The position numbers and the translations under genes were made by a program. DNA of 11,374 nt from NCBI GenBank assembly GCA_009780765.1, contig WQZK01000038.1:1-11374 (forward strand), written 5' to 3'. This stretch comes from Defluviitaleaceae bacterium (GTDB lineage Bacteria; Bacillota; Clostridia; Lachnospirales; UBA5962). Positions 5,965-11,374 of this stretch are shown piece by piece; the stretch's first letter is position 1; each line of letters starts with the position of its first letter. The notes under the pieces are model-generated. The model did no database searches and was not told the DNA's origin. It worked only from the letters and a program-made list of their open reading frames with translations.

Positions 5965-6473
5965 TTACTATAAAAGTTTAATAAACTTTCAATACTGTCA
6001 ATACCCGTTCCTTTAAACGCGCCACCTTGAATCATATCGTTTAGTAATTCTGTTGCATTGTTATCACCTTCTAAATGGGCATTTTTTAAGTGCATACCCG
6101 CAACAGCAATTGCTGCTTTTTTGTCACCTTCAAACGATGCACCATTATCATAAACCGCATAATAAAGGCCCAAATGAAATGAGGAGCCATTATAATTAAG
6201 TGAATTTGCTTTCTTGAAATACTGTAGAGCCTTGTTGTGATTTATAGTGGCGTGATGTCTTCCAAACAAATATGAACGTCCTGCCTCAAGTAAAATATCA
6301 CCTAAAAGTGGATCATTGCTTTGAGCATTTTCAATATAATGCTCCAATTGAGAAATATGACGCTCATTTTGACTTTGCGTAGAAGATGATAATTGCCCTT
6401 GTGCTTGGTCTGAAATAGGTTTTTGCTCTACTGGTTGTTTTTCTACCTTGTTCTTCCGAAAAAAATTTAACAT
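5961..6473 (-). CDS. Sel1/TPR-like repeat protein, partner of the JAMM peptidase
   Basis: A 170-residue protein in two parts. Residues 1-38 are polar, Gln/Ser-rich and probably disordered, starting LNFFRKNK. Residues 40-145 contain Sel1-like helical repeats, seen as AGRSYLFG..., NHNKALQYFKKANSLNYNGSSFHLGLYYA split over 79-106, and KAAIAVAGMHLKNAHLEGDNNATELL from 118. Such repeats form a curved scaffold for protein binding. It is the first gene of the Sel1-JAMM-small Cys operon and overlaps the JAMM gene by four bases, which suggests it presents the substrate. Start: ATG with GAGGAG about 10 bases upstream. No convincing promoter is seen between the gene and the 27-bp inverted repeat 71 bp upstream, which matters for the switch model. 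There is no signal peptide. Confidence 0.78.
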   Translation of the reverse strand: MLNFFRKNKVEKQPVEQKPISDQAQGQLSSSTQSQNERHISQLEHYIENAQSNDPLLGDILLEAGRSYLFGRHHATINHNKALQYFKKANSLNYNGSSFHLGLYYAVYDNGASFEGDKKAAIAVAGMHLKNAHLEGDNNATELLNDMIQGGAFKGTGIDSIESLLNFYSK

Positions 6474-6543
6474 AGCTACATTTCTCCTCTGTTATTTTCT
6501 TTGTGATCTTTAATTATTTGTTTTTAAGTGGTACAATATTTCC

Positions 6544-6570
6544 ATGTCGTAAAGTTCCTAACTTTACGAC
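6544..6570 (+). repeat. Left 27-bp inverted repeat (candidate inversion site) flanking the tyrosine recombinase gene
   Basis: The core GTCGTAAAG-TTCCTAA-CTTTACGAC is a palindrome except for its centre, and its exact reverse complement, with centre TTAGGAA, lies at 7746-7770. The shared AT outside extends the repeat to 27 bp. Two 9-bp arms around a 7-bp asymmetric centre is the layout of a tyrosine recombinase core site. The opposite centres show the copies are in inverted orientation, so recombination would invert the segment. Confidence 0.88.
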
Positions 6571-6619
6571 ACAAAGCCCAAACACCTGAATATTACAGGG
6601 GTTTGGGCTTTGTGTTTTT
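6570..6619 (+). terminator. Strong rightward intrinsic terminator just inside the left inversion repeat
   Basis: Bases 6570-6583 pair with 6601-6614, and 6585-6588 pair with 6596-6599 around a 7-base loop, with one mismatch. A TTTTT run follows on the plus strand. It would stop transcripts entering the segment from the left. On the minus strand the same hairpin has no T tract, so recombinase transcripts may read through it into the Sel1 operon. Confidence 0.75.
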
Positions 6620-6634
6620 CTGTTTTGTAGTTTA

Positions 6635-7591
6635 TTAAAAACCTATCGCCAATTTTTCGATCTGCTGTCTTTTGTGTTCTATATTTGGGTGAACATATCT
6701 TTTCATTGTAAAACTAACATCGGTATGACCGAGTAATACACTCAATGTCTTTATATCCACTTCTCTTGCTACTGCCATTGTTGCAAATGTATGCCTTAAT
6801 GTATGGAAATTGGTATTATTTATATTGCATGTTTCTAAATAATTTTTGAAATACCTTTGATAACTTCTAGGCTCTATGTAACCTATATCATTGGTTAGGA
6901 GGTATGTGTTAGCGTATGCTTTGAATGGTTCTAGCTTATTGAGTAGTATGGCTGGTATTGGTATTGTTCTTATTGATGCACTACTTTTAGGGGTATCTAT
7001 AATGATTTTTGTTTTCCCTTTTTTCGTCTTATCTGTATTTTTCACTCTTTGCATTGTTTTCTCTATGGAAATTATACCATTGTCTAAATTGATATTTTCC
7101 CATTTTAAAGCGCATAATTCGCCTATCCTTATTCCTGTTAGCATAGCAACGACAATGCCTAATTTTCTACTGTCCATTCCAATAGATAAGTGTGTTTTAA
7201 GCTTGTTATATTCTGTTTCTGTAAAAATAGTAATTTCATTCTGTTTATAGCTGGGTTTATCAATGTCATTATTAAGCTTGCAATAATTTTTAACTACTTG
7301 TAATAGTAAGCATACTATGTCATTTACTGTCTTAGCTGATAACGGCTTACCCTTTAAACTGCCATTTGTTAGCTTGTATTGTACGAAGTCATTTATTGAT
7401 TCATCGTTTAGGTGATTTAAGTTTAATCCTTTGAAGTATGGAATTATATGTCTTTCACATACGAAGCTGTATCTTGAAAATGTGCTTTCTTTTACTTTTG
7501 TTTTTGATAGTTTCTTTTTTAGTTCTTCAAGAAAATCTTTTATAGATTCTTCTATCGTGCATATCGTTAGTTTATTACCTTTTTTGACCAT
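6635..7591 (-). CDS. Tyrosine recombinase (phage integrase family), probable inversion enzyme
   Basis: A 318-residue protein with an N-terminal SAM-like core-binding domain (about 12-105) and a C-terminal catalytic domain (about 120-310). All catalytic residues are present: R155 in TGIRIGEL, K202 in the TPKSS turn, H263 and R266 in HTLRH, H289 in LLGHTD, and nucleophile Y299 in KRYVH. No N-terminal arm-binding AP2-like domain is obvious, which is more like simple recombinases of inversion systems than Tn916-type integrases. GAGGTG lies 5 bases before the ATG. The gene is enclosed by two 27-bp inverted repeats and has its own likely promoter at 7618-7645. Enzymes of this family carry out phase-variable inversions (for example FimB/FimE, Mpi, RecV), so inversion of its own segment is the natural inference. 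Element integration is better explained by the serine recombinase. Confidence 0.92.
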   Translation of the reverse strand: MVKKGNKLTICTIEESIKDFLEELKKKLSKTKVKESTFSRYSFVCERHIIPYFKGLNLNHLNDESINDFVQYKLTNGSLKGKPLSAKTVNDIVCLLLQVVKNYCKLNNDIDKPSYKQNEITIFTETEYNKLKTHLSIGMDSRKLGIVVAMLTGIRIGELCALKWENINLDNGIISIEKTMQRVKNTDKTKKGKTKIIIDTPKSSASIRTIPIPAILLNKLEPFKAYANTYLLTNDIGYIEPRSYQRYFKNYLETCNINNTNFHTLRHTFATMAVAREVDIKTLSVLLGHTDVSFTMKRYVHPNIEHKRQQIEKLAIGF

Positions 7592-7617
7592 AAAAACACC
7601 TCATTATTTTTTTACTT

Positions 7618-7645
7618 TTTATATTGATTCAAAGTTTATGGACAA
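7618..7645 (-). promoter_or_regulatory. Probable promoter of the tyrosine recombinase gene
   Basis: On the minus strand, TTGTCC (7640-7645) is followed by a 16-bp spacer and TATAAA (7618-7623). It lies about 27 bp before the recombinase start and 17 bp before its ribosome binding site. It is a fair match to the vegetative consensus. Confidence 0.5.
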
Positions 7646-7689
7646 GCAACTAGTATGTACGAAGGGCAATAATTTTTTTGTGCATCTTG

Positions 7690-7718
7690 TTGACTTTTGT
7701 AAAATCTGGATATATACT
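7690..7718 (+). promoter_or_regulatory. Outward-facing vegetative promoter inside the invertible segment
   Basis: TTGACT (7690-7695), exactly 17 bp, then TATACT (7713-7718): five of six bases match each consensus hexamer at ideal spacing. It points right, through the repeat at 7746-7772, where no gene lies on that strand before a terminator at 7973. If the segment inverted, it would point left and start transcription about 120 nt before the Sel1-repeat gene. Confidence 0.72.
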
Positions 7719-7745
7719 GATGTCGAGGTTAGAAGAATATTAGAA

Positions 7746-7772
7746 GTCGTAAAGTTAGGAACTTTACGACAT
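7746..7772 (-). repeat. Right 27-bp inverted repeat (candidate inversion site)
   Basis: Bases 7746-7770 are the exact reverse complement of 6546-6570, with centre TTAGGAA, and the outer AT at 7771-7772 is also shared. The flanks beyond differ, so the repeat is sharply bounded. The 1.2-kb segment between the copies contains only the tyrosine recombinase gene and its control sites. Confidence 0.88.
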
Positions 7773-7843
7773 TACAGGCTATAATCGCATTGTATGACTA
7801 TAGCTTTTTTTAATTCTATGATACTAAGTTCATGGGTATGCAA

Positions 7844-7873
7844 ATTTTACTGATTAGTCAAATGAAACTAACA
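7844..7873. repeat. Right copy of the ~30-bp imperfect inverted repeat bounding the switch cassette
   Basis: CAAATGAAACTAACA (7859-7873) is the exact reverse complement of 5327-5341. Weaker similarity continues to 7844. It lies 8 bp before the long hairpin at 7881. It may mark the end of a nested cassette, or be the leftover 3' flank of a duplicated gene. Confidence 0.6.
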
Positions 7874-7880
7874 TAGTAGT

Positions 7881-7943
7881 ATTGTCAAGGGTAGCAGGAA
7901 GATTTTTGCGGTCTTTGCAAAAATACTCTGCGACCTTGACAAT
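7881..7943. other. Long conserved-looking stem-loop of 63 bases, possible structured RNA or DNA site
   Basis: Three stacked stems share one axis: ATTGTCAAGG (7881-7890) with 7934-7943, GCAG (7894-7897) with CTGC (7928-7931), and ATTTTTGC (7902-7909) with GCAAAAAT (7917-7924), around a 7-base loop. Small asymmetric bulges separate the stems. It lies downstream of the outward promoter at 7690 in the present orientation and past the 3' end of the serine recombinase gene. No known RNA family is recognised. The rest of the 7773-8065 gap holds one terminator and no gene. Confidence 0.6.
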
Positions 7944-7972
7944 GCGGATCCTACAAACAAGAGAATAGGAAG

Positions 7973-8010
7973 AGGGCTTTGGTGAAGCACATTTCACCAA
8001 AGCCCTTGTT
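7973..8010 (+). terminator. Terminator-like hairpin between the switch cassette and the serine recombinase gene
   Basis: GGGCTTTGGTGAA (7974-7986) pairs perfectly with 7993-8005 around a 6-base loop, and A7973/T8006 extends it. TTGTTT follows on the plus strand. It would end rightward transcripts from the promoter at 7690. On the minus strand it lacks a T tract but may still slow transcripts from the serine recombinase gene. Confidence 0.65.
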
Positions 8011-8065
8011 TACTGGTTTTATATTTAAAAACTATATATAGTGCGGAAGAAAAATTGCTATAGCT

Positions 8066-9565
8066 TCAGTGGCAAAACTCTATATGTTTAATTGTTGCCA
8101 TACTTACGCGTGCATTAACTTTTTCCACCTTCACCACTATCTTTTCAATGAACCTTTGTAAAAATATCATTTTTTCCTTATTGCTTAGATATTCCCAATT
8201 TTCTTTAAGGCTAAGTATAACATCATCGTGGGAAATTCTATTTTCTTCATCCGTCGATATTTCTAATGTTAACTTTTGTATTTCATTTTCCAATACCGCG
8301 CATTTTTCATTAGAAATCGTTAGCATTTCCCTATATTCTTCAAAAGTTATTTCTTCATTTACATACTGTTCCATTACTCGTTTTTTGCCGTTTTGAAGGC
8401 TTCTAAGTTTTTTTTCACAAGTGGCTATATATTCCAATTCATCGCGATGTTTGCTTGTGTCTTGTGTGGATTCTATGTCAATGTTGTCTATACTCACAAA
8501 GTCATTTATTTTCTCTATATACTCTGTAAATACTTTCTCCACTTTATGATGAATTATATTAGGACATTCGCAAGGTGGCTCAGCATAATGTATTCTGTTG
8601 CTACACTTATATGAGACGTTTTTTCCTTTAGCCCCATGTTGGGTAGTAAATTTGCCTCCACACAAATCACAAAATAGTATACCGCAGAAGTAATTATCTT
8701 CTTTAGGGTATTTTTTCCTAGAACTTTTTTTGGTGCGCTTCATTTTTTGTTGTGCTAAATAAAATATCTCGTCATCCAGAATTTTCTCGTGATGCCCTTC
8801 TGATTCAAAATATCTGCTTCGGTCATTCATAGCGTATCTCACTTTGCCAATATAGGTTGGATTGCTTAATATCCTTTGTATTGTTTTAGCTGTCCAATAT
8901 ATTGCATTATATTTTGTTTTAGCTTTTCTTTCATTTAAAATAATCGCGATTTTGGTCATTGAAAAATTGTCCTCTACAAACATTGAAAAAATTTCTTTTA
9001 CAATCCTTGATTCTTCTAGTTGCACCTCTTGTACTTTTTGTCCCTTTTTTTTATTATACCCAAGACTAATCCTAGCTGAGGCTAACGAATAACCTTCTTT
9101 AGCCTTCCTTTCGAACCCTAGTTTTAGCCTACTCGCTAAGTTTTCACGCTCAAACTCTGCAAATATCCCGATTATTTTTAAAAACATTCTACCGCTGGGG
9201 GTGTCTGTGTCTATGCTTTCTGTCAAAGAGTTAAAAATGCAATCGTGTTCTTCAAATAATTCCACTAGTTCTATTAGATTTTTTGTACTCCTTGTCAGTC
9301 TGTCAACCTTAAATACTAAAACATTGTTGACATGGCCTTCTTTTATATCTTCAATTAGTCTGTTTATTCCAGGTCTTTCTACAATGCTTTTCCCACTTAT
9401 TCCTTCGTCACCGTAAATGTTGTAAATGTCCCACTCTTTTAACATGGCATATGCTTTAAGCTTTTCTGTTTGGCCTCTTATAGAGAATCCTTCTTGTGCT
9501 TGTTCTTCCGTGCTAACCCTTACATAAATTGCTGTACTCAAGTTTGTTTTTTCCTTGTTTTTCAT
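8066..9565 (-). CDS. Large serine recombinase (element integrase/excisionase, TnpX/TndX-like)
   Basis: A 499-residue recombinase with the large-serine-recombinase domain order. The resolvase domain (about 11-155) has YVRVSTEEQ with nucleophile S18 and arginines in KVDRLTR (R89, R92). The recombinase DNA-binding domain follows (about 165-275). Next comes a zinc ribbon with C299 and C302 (CDLCGGKF) paired with C321 and C332/C334, and then a coiled coil (about 375-440). Such enzymes join attP and attB without host factors by cutting at a central dinucleotide. All catalytic residues seen are intact and the length suits the family (450-700). The start is supported by AGGAGCG upstream and a 3-bp overlap with the 50-aa gene. 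It lies 278 bp from the right terminal repeat, and the palindromic junction of the two ends is a fitting attP. Confidence 0.93.
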   Translation of the reverse strand: MKNKEKTNLSTAIYVRVSTEEQAQEGFSIRGQTEKLKAYAMLKEWDIYNIYGDEGISGKSIVERPGINRLIEDIKEGHVNNVLVFKVDRLTRSTKNLIELVELFEEHDCIFNSLTESIDTDTPSGRMFLKIIGIFAEFERENLASRLKLGFERKAKEGYSLASARISLGYNKKKGQKVQEVQLEESRIVKEIFSMFVEDNFSMTKIAIILNERKAKTKYNAIYWTAKTIQRILSNPTYIGKVRYAMNDRSRYFESEGHHEKILDDEIFYLAQQKMKRTKKSSRKKYPKEDNYFCGILFCDLCGGKFTTQHGAKGKNVSYKCSNRIHYAEPPCECPNIIHHKVEKVFTEYIEKINDFVSIDNIDIESTQDTSKHRDELEYIATCEKKLRSLQNGKKRVMEQYVNEEITFEEYREMLTISNEKCAVLENEIQKLTLEISTDEENRISHDDVILSLKENWEYLSNKEKMIFLQRFIEKIVVKVEKVNARVSMATIKHIEFCH

Positions 9566-9714
9566 CTTTCTTCGCTCCTATCTGCTATTTTTTCAGATAG
9601 AAGGCTTGTTTTCTCTTTCTTCTTTTTTGGTATAGAAGTTTTCAAAAAAAACTTTAGCATTTCTTCTTGTATTTCTTTCGGTAAAGTTATTTTTTTCTCT
9701 TCTTGCAACTTCAT
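9562..9714 (-). CDS. Small basic, helical protein encoded just upstream of the serine recombinase (50 aa)
   Basis: An unlisted short gene with a perfect GGAGG five bases before its ATG. Its TGA overlaps the ATG of the serine recombinase gene (ATGA at 9562-9565), so the two should be translationally coupled. The product is 50 residues, very rich in Lys and Glu (LQEEKKITLPKEIQEE near the start, PKKKKEK at 29-35), with a predicted amphipathic N-terminal helix. It matches no family I know. Position and coupling suggest a regulator or directionality factor for the recombinase, which large serine enzymes need for excision; such factors are often small and unrelated in sequence. It could also be a leader peptide that sets recombinase expression. 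Confidence 0.7.
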   Translation of the reverse strand: MKLQEEKKITLPKEIQEEMLKFFLKTSIPKKKKEKTSLLSEKIADRSEER

Positions 9715-9718
9715 ACCT

Positions 9719-9754
9719 CCAAAATCTTTGTTTAATAATATATATAGATTTTGG
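9719..9754 (-). promoter_or_regulatory. Inverted repeat touching the ribosome binding site of the recombinase operon
   Basis: CCAAAATCT (9719-9727) and AGATTTTGG (9746-9754) form perfect 9-bp arms around an AT-rich centre. The arm nearest the gene shares its last two bases with the GGAGG of the 50-aa gene. It may be an operator for autoregulation, or an mRNA hairpin affecting translation. No clear promoter was found in this short stretch. Confidence 0.5.
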
Positions 9755-9774
9755 AAAGGTTTATTACTAATATA

Positions 9775-9830
9775 AAAACCTATTGGCTACAACCCTTATA
9801 AATTCAGGGGTTTTGTCCAATAGGTTTTTT
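9775..9830. terminator. Bidirectional terminator hairpin overlapping the right end of the element
   Basis: AAAACCTATTGG (9775-9786) pairs perfectly with CCAATAGGTTTT (9817-9828), with an inner AACCC/GGGTT-type stem, and T runs on both strands. The right arm shares GGTTTTTT with the terminal repeat. It would insulate the recombinase operon from chromosomal transcription. Confidence 0.7.
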
Positions 9831-9846
9831 ATATACATGACTATCA
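9823..9846 (-). repeat. Right terminal inverted repeat / attachment site of the mobile element
   Basis: Bases 9823-9844 (GGTTTTTT to ATGACTAT) are the exact reverse complement of 1221-1242, and CA at 9845-9846 extends the symmetry. MntP homology resumes immediately outside. This is attR in the serine recombinase model, with the AT at 9843-9844 as the second copy of the crossover dinucleotide. Confidence 0.92.
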
Positions 9847-10049
9847 CTATGGGCATTACATTTCTGTTTCTTCCATATTCGACTTTTTTAATCCCTCTTA
9901 CGGTGGGGCTTGCTCATTTTTGCTATTCGGCGCTGTCATTTTTTTTAGCTAGAACTCAGTATGTACAGCGCGTTCCGATTGTTGTAAGCCATGTGGTTTC
10001 CGGGCTCGCGCTTATTATTTATGGGCTTTTGGCACTTTTATGGTCTTAA
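9843..10049 (+). pseudogene. mntP: 3' fragment of the interrupted MntP-like manganese efflux pump gene
   Basis: The frame from ATC at 9843 encodes ITMGITFLFL..., 68 residues to the TAA. It holds the C-terminal two and a half membrane segments of a MntP-family protein (about residues 1-12, 16-35 and 46-68 of the fragment, with LARTQYVQR as the loop). It is the exact continuation of the fragment at 900..1220. In the inserted state it has no promoter of its own and a terminator lies just upstream. The ATG at 9837 inside the terminal repeat or the TTG at 9783 in the element could give a short membrane peptide, but neither has a good ribosome binding site. The stop overlaps by 12 bp the 3' end of the convergent LytR-CpsA-Psr gene. 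Confidence 0.86.
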
Positions 10050-11297
10050 AATCCTTAAATCCCTTGGAGAAATATCTCCGTCAAATGGGTTAATTGTATT
10101 GTTCAAAATTTCTACAACCGTAGATGGTGTTAACCACTGGTACGACACGCCGTTTACCATGCCCGAATGGGTTGGAAAGGTATCGGTGTTTAATGCGTCT
10201 GTTCCACTTATGTGGCGCAATTCATTGGCGAAAAACGGCATATCCGTCAAAAATGATATATTTGTGTATACACTCTCGTTAAAAATGCGCATGAATTCGT
10301 TTATTCTAATGGGGTTAAGATTCTCTACTCTAAGCAATTCGTTTATAACTGCGCCTATGACCACTTGCTGGTTTCTGGTTCGGCCTATGTCGCCGTCGGG
10401 CAAGCCGGGGTATCTGGAACCTCGGTTGGACTGTCTAAATCGGGAGAAGTGCAGAGCGGTTTCGCTATCCATACGCTGGAAACCAGGCTGAATATCTATA
10501 CGTAAGTTTTGAAAAGGGTCGTCGTATCGCATACGGATAGGTACGTATACTTCGATTCCCCCAAGGGCATCGATTATTTTAAAAAACGCGTCGTAATTGA
10601 TTAGAATATAGTAGTCGGGCACAAACCCGATAATTGTTTGAACGTCTCTTTGCATTTGTGCAACACCGCCTGCAATGCCGCCGGCACGCGCACCAATCAT
10701 ATAAGATGAAGATATGCGTCTGCCGTTGCGGGTTGCATTTACAGGAACATCCCGGGGGATGCTTATTAAATTTGCTTCACGCGTAATGCCGCAATAAGAA
10801 GCAACCATTACTGTGTTGGCATTGGTTCCCTGATTAAGACCAATAATTAAAAAGGTCCAAAAATATTCGCGCCTGTCTGTCGCCCAATATGGGGCATTGT
10901 ATGTAGGCCATGGGCATTCTTCGTATTTGTCGTCTGCATAGGCGTCATACGCTTCGTATTCTATATATTCTTCGTATTCCTCATATTCATCATACACATT
11001 ATGGTCACTTAATCTTAAAATATAAAATCCTTCTTCATCAACTCTGGGGATGTTTTCTTCAGCTGGTGGCGCGGCTATAAGTTCGAGTTGTTCTGGCGGT
11101 GCAATCATTACGTTCCATGTTATTATTGCAGAACAAACCAATATCCCCACAGATAGTATTGTAACTACAAACACTTTAAGCAGTGTGCGTGCTATTTTGC
11201 CCAACCGCCGATTGTTTGGGTTTTTATTTTCTTTTAGTAAAGTGAGATTTTTTTTGGAAATGAAGTTCGCTCGTGCAATTTGGTTTGTGTTAAACAT
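10038..11297 (-). CDS. LytR-CpsA-Psr (LCP) family cell-wall glycopolymer ligase
   Basis: A 419-residue protein with a basic cytoplasmic N-terminus, one membrane segment (about 36-62), an unusual acidic tyrosine-rich linker (101-127, repeats of Y-E-E/Y-D-x), and an extracellular LCP domain (about 145-325). LCP motifs seen are ISIPRDVPVN (178-187, with R182 and D183), DALGGIEVYV (243-252) and GRTRNQQ (305-311, with R306 and R308). LCP enzymes transfer teichoic acids or other glycopolymers from an undecaprenyl carrier to peptidoglycan. Oddly, the usual GxD...SDT aspartates near the start of the domain are Asn here (GLNQGTNANTVMV, N155 and N161), so metal or pyrophosphate binding may be changed. 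The start has a perfect AGGAGG 8 bases upstream. It is chromosomal, outside the element. Confidence 0.9.
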   Translation of the reverse strand: MFNTNQIARANFISKKNLTLLKENKNPNNRRLGKIARTLLKVFVVTILSVGILVCSAIITWNVMIAPPEQLELIAAPPAEENIPRVDEEGFYILRLSDHNVYDEYEEYEEYIEYEAYDAYADDKYEECPWPTYNAPYWATDRREYFWTFLIIGLNQGTNANTVMVASYCGITREANLISIPRDVPVNATRNGRRISSSYMIGARAGGIAGGVAQMQRDVQTIIGFVPDYYILINYDAFFKIIDALGGIEVYVPIRMRYDDPFQNLRIDIQPGFQRMDSETALHFSRFRQSNRGSRYPGLPDGDIGRTRNQQVVIGAVINELLRVENLNPIRINEFMRIFNESVYTNISFLTDMPFFANELRHISGTDALNTDTFPTHSGMVNGVSYQWLTPSTVVEILNNTINPFDGDISPRDLRILRP

Positions 11298-11322
11298 ATA
11301 AAAACCTCCTATTCCTAGGATA

Positions 11323-11328
11323 ATTATA
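11323..11328 (-). promoter_or_regulatory. Probable -10 box of the LCP gene promoter
   Basis: A perfect TATAAT on the minus strand, about 26 bp before the start codon and 13 bp before the AGGAGG. The expected -35 region is only T-rich (CTTTCT-like), so an activator or alternative recognition may be involved. No other element is seen between here and the window end. Confidence 0.45.
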
Positions 11329-11374
11329 AGCCTATTAGGAAAAAAAGAAAGCCATAAAAATTGGCAATGAAATA

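Larger units (their letters stand above)
1221..9844. mobile_element. Mobilizable element of about 8.6 kb with perfect 22-bp ends, inserted in the mntP-like gene
   Basis: Exact inverted ends are at 1221-1242 and 9823-9844. The two halves of one chromosomal gene lie outside them. Within are a large serine recombinase near the right end, a tyrosine recombinase, a relaxation-type protein, a coupling ATPase and accessory genes. Removing 8622 bp and keeping one AT restores the mntP-like frame. It carries no mating-pore genes, so it would need a helper conjugation system. Joining the ends gives a 42-bp palindrome centred on AT, like the symmetric attP sites of large serine integrases. TnpX/TndX elements use GA instead. 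A GA pair (1220-1221 and 9839-9840) would also keep the gene in frame, but makes attP asymmetric. I do not recognise a named element. Confidence 0.88.

Noticed and set aside
6544..7772. The 27-bp repeats as plain transcription terminators
   Set aside because: Neither copy is followed by a T tract, both are identical in sequence but opposite in orientation, and they symmetrically flank a recombinase gene.
7431..7784. Plus-strand frame of 117 codons across the recombinase start and right repeat
   Set aside because: Mostly antisense of the recombinase gene and low-complexity Phe/Ser sequence, with no ribosome binding site.
1221..9844. Full integrative conjugative element
   Set aside because: There are no mating-pair formation genes (VirB4-, VirB6- or VirB1-like), only a relaxation-type protein and a coupling ATPase, so mobilizable is the most that can be said.
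9991..10491. Plus-strand frame of 166 codons
   Set aside because: It lies antisense to the LCP gene, whose domain motifs are clear.

Overview
This window looks like a low-GC, Gram-positive chromosome of the class Clostridia. The signs are AT-rich intergenic DNA, strong AGGAGG-type ribosome binding sites, and relatives of Gram-positive families (MntR-type regulator, LytR-CpsA-Psr protein, large serine recombinase). The genus cannot be fixed from the sequence. The key point is that most of the window (about 1221..9844, 8.6 kb) is one mobile element that has inserted into, and split, a chromosomal mntP-like manganese exporter gene.

Chromosomal left flank (1..1220): the 3' end of a nucleoside phosphorylase gene, a convergent mntR-like regulator with all metal ligands visible, a compact palindrome-rich intergenic element, a perfect 18-bp hairpin just before a ribosome binding site, and the first 107 codons of the mntP-like gene. 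Chromosomal right flank (9843..11374): the last 68 codons of the same gene, overlapping by 12 bp the 3' end of a convergent LytR-CpsA-Psr gene. Removing the element and keeping one copy of the AT dinucleotide restores a continuous 175-codon mntP-like frame.

The element ends in a perfect 22-bp terminal inverted repeat (24 bp if the symmetric TG/CA outside is counted). Closing the ends into a circle gives a palindromic attP-like site, as expected for a large serine recombinase. Such a recombinase (499 aa) lies near the right end, preceded by an overlapping 50-aa gene not previously listed. On the left, reading leftward, is a probable mobilization operon: a replication-relaxation-type DNA-binding protein, a VirD4/TraG-type coupling ATPase and a membrane M48 metalloprotease. 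Upstream of it lies a 161-bp nested palindrome that is a candidate oriT or origin.

The centre holds a second system. A tyrosine recombinase gene is enclosed by two inverted copies of a 27-bp repeat (6544..6570 and 7746..7772). Inside this segment, next to the right repeat, is a good vegetative promoter (TTGACT-17-TATACT) pointing outward. Inversion would place it just upstream of the leftward operon Sel1-repeat protein / JAMM peptidase / small Cys-rich protein. This has the architecture of a self-contained phase-variation switch driving an uncharacterised peptidase module, and it is the most interesting thing in the window. A gene for a 12-cysteine protein lies between this cassette and the mobilization operon. 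I found no tRNA, rRNA or CRISPR array.
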